This document shows, piece by piece, positions 5,359 through 7,912 of a stretch of 7,912 bases of DNA. The stretch is from an uncultured Selenomonadaceae bacterium (GTDB lineage: Bacteria; Bacillota; Negativicutes; Selenomonadales; Selenomonadaceae), in assembly GCA_945637225.1 (NCBI GenBank), contig CALZDE010000088.1:1-7912 (forward strand). Reading direction: 5' to 3'. The notes under the pieces were generated by a model that was given only the letters and a program-made list of their open reading frames with translations, was not told where the DNA came from and searched no databases. The position numbers and the translations under genes were made by a program. Each line of letters starts with the position of its first letter. The stretch's first letter is position 1.

Positions 5359-6000
5359 ATGAAAACTGAGATTTTTAAGATTGATGATGTTGAAAAACAG
5401 GCTGATATTATAGAAAAAGCGGCAGAAATGCTGAAAAATGGCGAATTAGTGGCTTTTCCAACTGAAACGGTTTATGGATTAGCGGCTAATGGACTTAATC
5501 AGCAGGCGGTAAGGTCTTTGTATGAGGCAAAAGAACGTCCTTCCTACAAGGCTTTTTCCCTTCAGATAGCAGATGTGGCTATGGCAGAAGAAATTGCAGA
5601 GGAAATTACGCCGATGGCTAAGGCTCTTATGGATAAATTCTGTCCGGGCCCGATTACCGTTATATTGAGGAAGAAAAAAGAAATTCCTTCCATAGTAACA
5701 GGCGGTAAAAATACGGTAGGCATACGTATTCCAGATAATCCTGTGGCATTGGCTGTTTTAAGTAAGGCAAGAATACCGTTGGCAGTACCTAGTGCGAATA
5801 TGTCATCTCACCCAAGTCCAAAATCTGCTATGGATGTTTATAATGATATGCAGGGACGCATTCCTTTAATTTTGGATGGCGGGGTATGCAGTATTGGCAC
5901 AGAGTCGACAATTGTGGATTGTACTGATGAATTTCCTGTGATTATTCGTCAGGGAGCTATCAGCGAAAAAGAAATTAATGAAATTTTAAGAAGAATTTAA
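5359..6000 (+). CDS. L-threonylcarbamoyladenylate synthase (TsaC/YwlC/Sua5 family)
   Basis: This enzyme makes threonylcarbamoyl-AMP from threonine, bicarbonate and ATP, the first step of t6A37 modification in tRNAs that read ANN codons; TsaD with TsaB/TsaE then transfers the group. From the chosen ATG the protein has 213 residues, essentially a YrdC/TsaC domain with at most a very short C-terminal extension and none of the long Sua5 domain. Visible motifs are FPTETVYGLAA (33-43), the K-x-R motif KERP (58-61), FCPGPIT (94-100), RIPDNP (123-128), PSANMSSHPSP (144-154), STIVD (183-187) and RQGAI (197-201). The segment after KERP reads SYKAFSLQI, slightly unlike the more common NPLIVHV version. 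An in-frame GTG at 5338 would add seven residues but lacks a ribosome binding site. It follows prmC by 34 bases, and no terminator separates it from rpiB. Confidence 0.92.
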   Translation: MKTEIFKIDDVEKQADIIEKAAEMLKNGELVAFPTETVYGLAANGLNQQAVRSLYEAKERPSYKAFSLQIADVAMAEEIAEEITPMAKALMDKFCPGPITVILRKKKEIPSIVTGGKNTVGIRIPDNPVALAVLSKARIPLAVPSANMSSHPSPKSAMDVYNDMQGRIPLILDGGVCSIGTESTIVDCTDEFPVIIRQGAISEKEINEILRRI

Positions 6001-6028
6001 TGACAAAATTCCTTTAGTATGATATACT
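6000..6028 (+). promoter_or_regulatory. Promoter of rpiB
   Basis: The -35 box ATGACA (6000-6005) begins at the last base of the preceding stop codon. A 17-base spacer leads to -10 TATACT (6023-6028), which is preceded by TGA to form an extended -10. Transcription would start near 6035, leaving a leader of about 40 bases. Confidence 0.78.
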
Positions 6029-6074
6029 CTTAAAATGTGAGGAATAATTTGTTTTTGCACAGGAGGAATAAATT

Positions 6075-6524
6075 ATGAAGTTAGTAATTGGCTGTGACCA
6101 CGGTGCTGTGGAGCTGAAGGATTCTGTTAAGGAAGTTATTGCAAAGGAATTTCCAGACATCGAAGTAAATGATGTTGGTACTTTTGGCACTGCTTCTGTA
6201 GACTATCCTGATATTGCTGAGAAGGTTTGCGCTGAGATTACTTCCGGTGCAGCTGAAAAGGGCATTGTGCTTTGCGGTACTGGCTTAGGCATCAGCATTG
6301 CCTGCAACAAGGTAAAGGGCATTCGCGCTGCTCTCTGTAATGACGTTTTTTCCGCAAAAATGTCTCGTGAGCACAATGACGCTAATATTCTTGGCTTGGG
6401 GGGCCGAGTATTAGGGTTTGGTCCAGCAGGTGAGATTGTTAAGGCATGGCTGTCTACTCCATTTTCCGGTGATGAGCGTCACCAGCGTCGTATCGACAAG
6501 ATGATGGCTCTCGAAAACAAGTAA
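6075..6524 (+). CDS. rpiB: Ribose-5-phosphate isomerase B
   Basis: RpiB interconverts ribulose-5-phosphate and ribose-5-phosphate in the non-oxidative pentose phosphate pathway, supplying ribose for nucleotides. The 149-residue length is typical of the RpiB/LacAB family. Key features are the N-terminal GCDHGA (D8, H9), DYPDIA (43-48), the catalytic cysteine C67 in VLCGTGLGIS and the active-site SREHNDANIL with H100 and N101. The presence of C67 marks the E. coli-type branch. Relatives LacA/LacB act on galactose-6-phosphate, but they occur as a pair in lac operons, which is not the case here. A strong AGGAGG lies 8 bases upstream of the ATG (6061-6066). It has its own promoter, and its codon use (CGT, GGT, GAC) is that of a well-expressed gene, unlike the upstream cluster. 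Confidence 0.95.
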   Translation: MKLVIGCDHGAVELKDSVKEVIAKEFPDIEVNDVGTFGTASVDYPDIAEKVCAEITSGAAEKGIVLCGTGLGISIACNKVKGIRAALCNDVFSAKMSREHNDANILGLGGRVLGFGPAGEIVKAWLSTPFSGDERHQRRIDKMMALENK

Positions 6525-6567
6525 GAAAAATAAGAAATAAGCGTATTATATGATTCGTGTTGGTTTT

Positions 6568-6619
6568 AGCTAGGTATGGGGGATGTTATATTCCCCCTGC
6601 CAAGCTTTATATATTTTTC
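6568..6619 (+). terminator. Long hairpin between rpiB and glyA, probable terminator
   Basis: The arm 6568-6583 pairs with 6592-6606: AGCT with AGCT, GGTA with TGCC (one wobble), and GGGGGA with TCCCCC, interrupted by one A-A mismatch and one bulged T, with an 8-base loop. The tail TTTATATATTTTT (6607-6619) is T-rich but broken by A residues. It may end rpiB transcription only partly. Since no clear promoter is seen after it, glyA may depend on readthrough, or the hairpin may be a leader element of glyA. Confidence 0.6.
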
Positions 6620-6652
6620 ATATATTTATTGAAGTGAAGGAGTTTTTTCAAA

Positions 6653-7900
6653 ATGGCTTTAATGGATAAGTTAAACACCGTAGACCCTGAGGTGGCTGAG
6701 GTACTGGCTAATGAGCTGAGCCGTCAGCAGAACAAGCTGGAGCTGATTGCTTCTGAGAATATCGTAAGCACCGCAGTTATGGCTGCACAGGGCAGTGTTC
6801 TTACTAATAAATATGCTGAGGGTTATCCTGGCAAGCGTTACTATGGCGGTTGTGAGCATGTGGATGTGGTTGAGCAGCTGGCTATTGACCGTGCTTGCAA
6901 GCTTTTCGGTGCTGAATATGCAAATGTACAGCCTCATTCCGGTGCACAGGCAAATATGGCAGTTTTCTTTGCTCTGCTGACCCCTGGCGATACCGTTATG
7001 GGCATGAACCTGACTGATGGCGGTCATCTGACTCATGGTTCTCCTGTAAATATGTCTGGTAAGTATTTCAACATCGTTCCTTATGGTGTAAGCGAAAAGA
7101 CTGAGGCTCTCGATTATGATGAGGTTCAGAAGATTGCTGAGGAGTGCAAGCCAAAGTTAATCGTAGCAGGTGCTTCTGCTTATGCACGTACTCTTGATTT
7201 CCCACGTCTGGCTGAAATCGCTCATTCCGTTGGAGCATATCTCATGGTAGATATCGCTCATATTGCAGGTCTGGTAGCTGCTGGTTTACATCCATCTCCA
7301 ATTCCTTATGCTGATGTTGTTACCACTACCACTCATAAGACTCTCCGTGGTCCTCGTGGCGGTATGATTCTCTGCAAGGATGCTGAGTTCGGCAAGCAGT
7401 TCAACAAGGCTGTATTCCCTGGCATTCAGGGCGGTCCTCTGATGCACGTTATCGCTGCTAAGGCAGTAGCTTTGAAGGAAGCTCTGTCCCCAGAATTTAA
7501 GGAATATGCACAGCAGGTTATCAACAATGCTCAGGTATTGGCAAAGACCTTGCAGTCCAAGGGCTTCCGTATCGTATCTGGCGGTACTGACAACCACCTC
7601 ATGCTGGTAGACCTGACCTCTAAGAACATCACTGGCAAGATAGCACAGAATGTTTTGGATGAAATTGGCATTACTGCTAACCGCAACACCATTCCTTTCG
7701 AGAAGCTCAGCCCATTCGTAACCAGCGGTATCCGTCTCGGCTCTCCTGCGCTGACTACCCGCGGTTTCAAGGAAGCAGATTTTGAGGAAGTAGCAAATAT
7801 TATCGCTTTGGCTCTTGACAATCCAGAGGATGAAAAGTGCAAGGAAGAGGCTCGTCAGCGTGTAGCAGCTCTCTGCGCTAAGTATCCTTTATACGAATAA
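6653..7900 (+). CDS. glyA: Serine hydroxymethyltransferase
   Basis: GlyA is a pyridoxal-phosphate enzyme that converts serine and tetrahydrofolate to glycine and 5,10-methylene-tetrahydrofolate, the main source of one-carbon units for purine, thymidylate and methionine synthesis. The 415-residue product is complete and of normal length. Signatures are ELIASENIVS (30-39), YAEGYPGKRYYGG (54-66), the cofactor-binding aspartate D200 and histidine H203 in MVDIAHIAG, and the Schiff-base lysine K229 in TTTTHKTLRGPRGG, at the same number as in the E. coli enzyme. The ATG at 6653 is preceded by AAGGAG (6637-6642) at a spacing of 10. Codon use is strongly biased (CTG, CGT, ATC, AAC), pointing to high expression. 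The stop lies 12 bases before the window edge, so any terminator is outside. Confidence 0.98.
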   Translation: MALMDKLNTVDPEVAEVLANELSRQQNKLELIASENIVSTAVMAAQGSVLTNKYAEGYPGKRYYGGCEHVDVVEQLAIDRACKLFGAEYANVQPHSGAQANMAVFFALLTPGDTVMGMNLTDGGHLTHGSPVNMSGKYFNIVPYGVSEKTEALDYDEVQKIAEECKPKLIVAGASAYARTLDFPRLAEIAHSVGAYLMVDIAHIAGLVAAGLHPSPIPYADVVTTTTHKTLRGPRGGMILCKDAEFGKQFNKAVFPGIQGGPLMHVIAAKAVALKEALSPEFKEYAQQVINNAQVLAKTLQSKGFRIVSGGTDNHLMLVDLTSKNITGKIAQNVLDEIGITANRNTIPFEKLSPFVTSGIRLGSPALTTRGFKEADFEEVANIIALALDNPEDEKCKEEARQRVAALCAKYPLYE

Positions 7901-7912
7901 TTTTATTCATTT

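Noticed and set aside
7531..7842. Minus-strand reading frames of about 100 codons inside glyA.
   Set aside because: glyA is complete with all catalytic motifs; biased codons commonly leave open antisense frames, and these products look like nothing known.

Overview
The window looks like a chromosomal housekeeping segment of a low-to-medium GC Bacillota (Firmicutes) anaerobe. The evidence is the run of genes rpmE, a DUF1385 (YqhQ-type) membrane protein gene, prfA, prmC, a TsaC/YwlC-type gene, rpiB and glyA on one strand, together with A/T-rich spacers, strong AGGAGG-like ribosome binding sites and sigma-A-type promoters. The C-plus (zinc-ribbon) form of L31 fits this. A Negativicutes (Selenomonas/Megamonas-like) source is my guess from general feel, not something the sequence proves. 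No CRISPR array, intact transposase, tRNA or rRNA is visible.

Layout. (a) 1-369: the 3' end of an unrecognised gene whose start lies outside the window, closed by a hairpin terminator at 397-429. (b) 429-571: a gene-free stretch that can fold into three local hairpins enclosed by a 7-bp terminal inverted repeat; its identity is unknown. (c) 582-1865, minus strand: a ClpX-type AAA+ unfoldase that is recognisably divergent and stands alone without clpP. (d) 1866-2172: a 307-base divergent control region. It holds a promoter for the clpX-like gene on the minus strand, an extended -10 promoter for rpmE on the plus strand, an 18-bp perfect palindrome spanning both -35 boxes, and a highly structured leader of about 180 nt in front of rpmE. 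(e) 2173-6000: rpmE, terminator, DUF1385, prfA, prmC and tsaC-like, the last four closely packed and probably co-transcribed. (f) 6000-7900: rpiB with its own extended -10 promoter, a long hairpin, then glyA ending 12 bases before the window edge.

Functional logic. The central genes serve protein synthesis. L31 is a ribosomal protein, RF1 ends translation at UAA/UAG, PrmC methylates the GGQ glutamine of release factors, and the TsaC-like enzyme starts t6A modification of ANN-decoding tRNAs. RpiB and GlyA supply ribose-5-phosphate and one-carbon units/glycine for nucleotide and amino acid synthesis. The ClpX-like protein would feed substrates to ClpP encoded elsewhere. The most interesting parts are the non-coding regions: the rpmE leader, the palindrome between the divergent promoters, and the folded element at 429-571.
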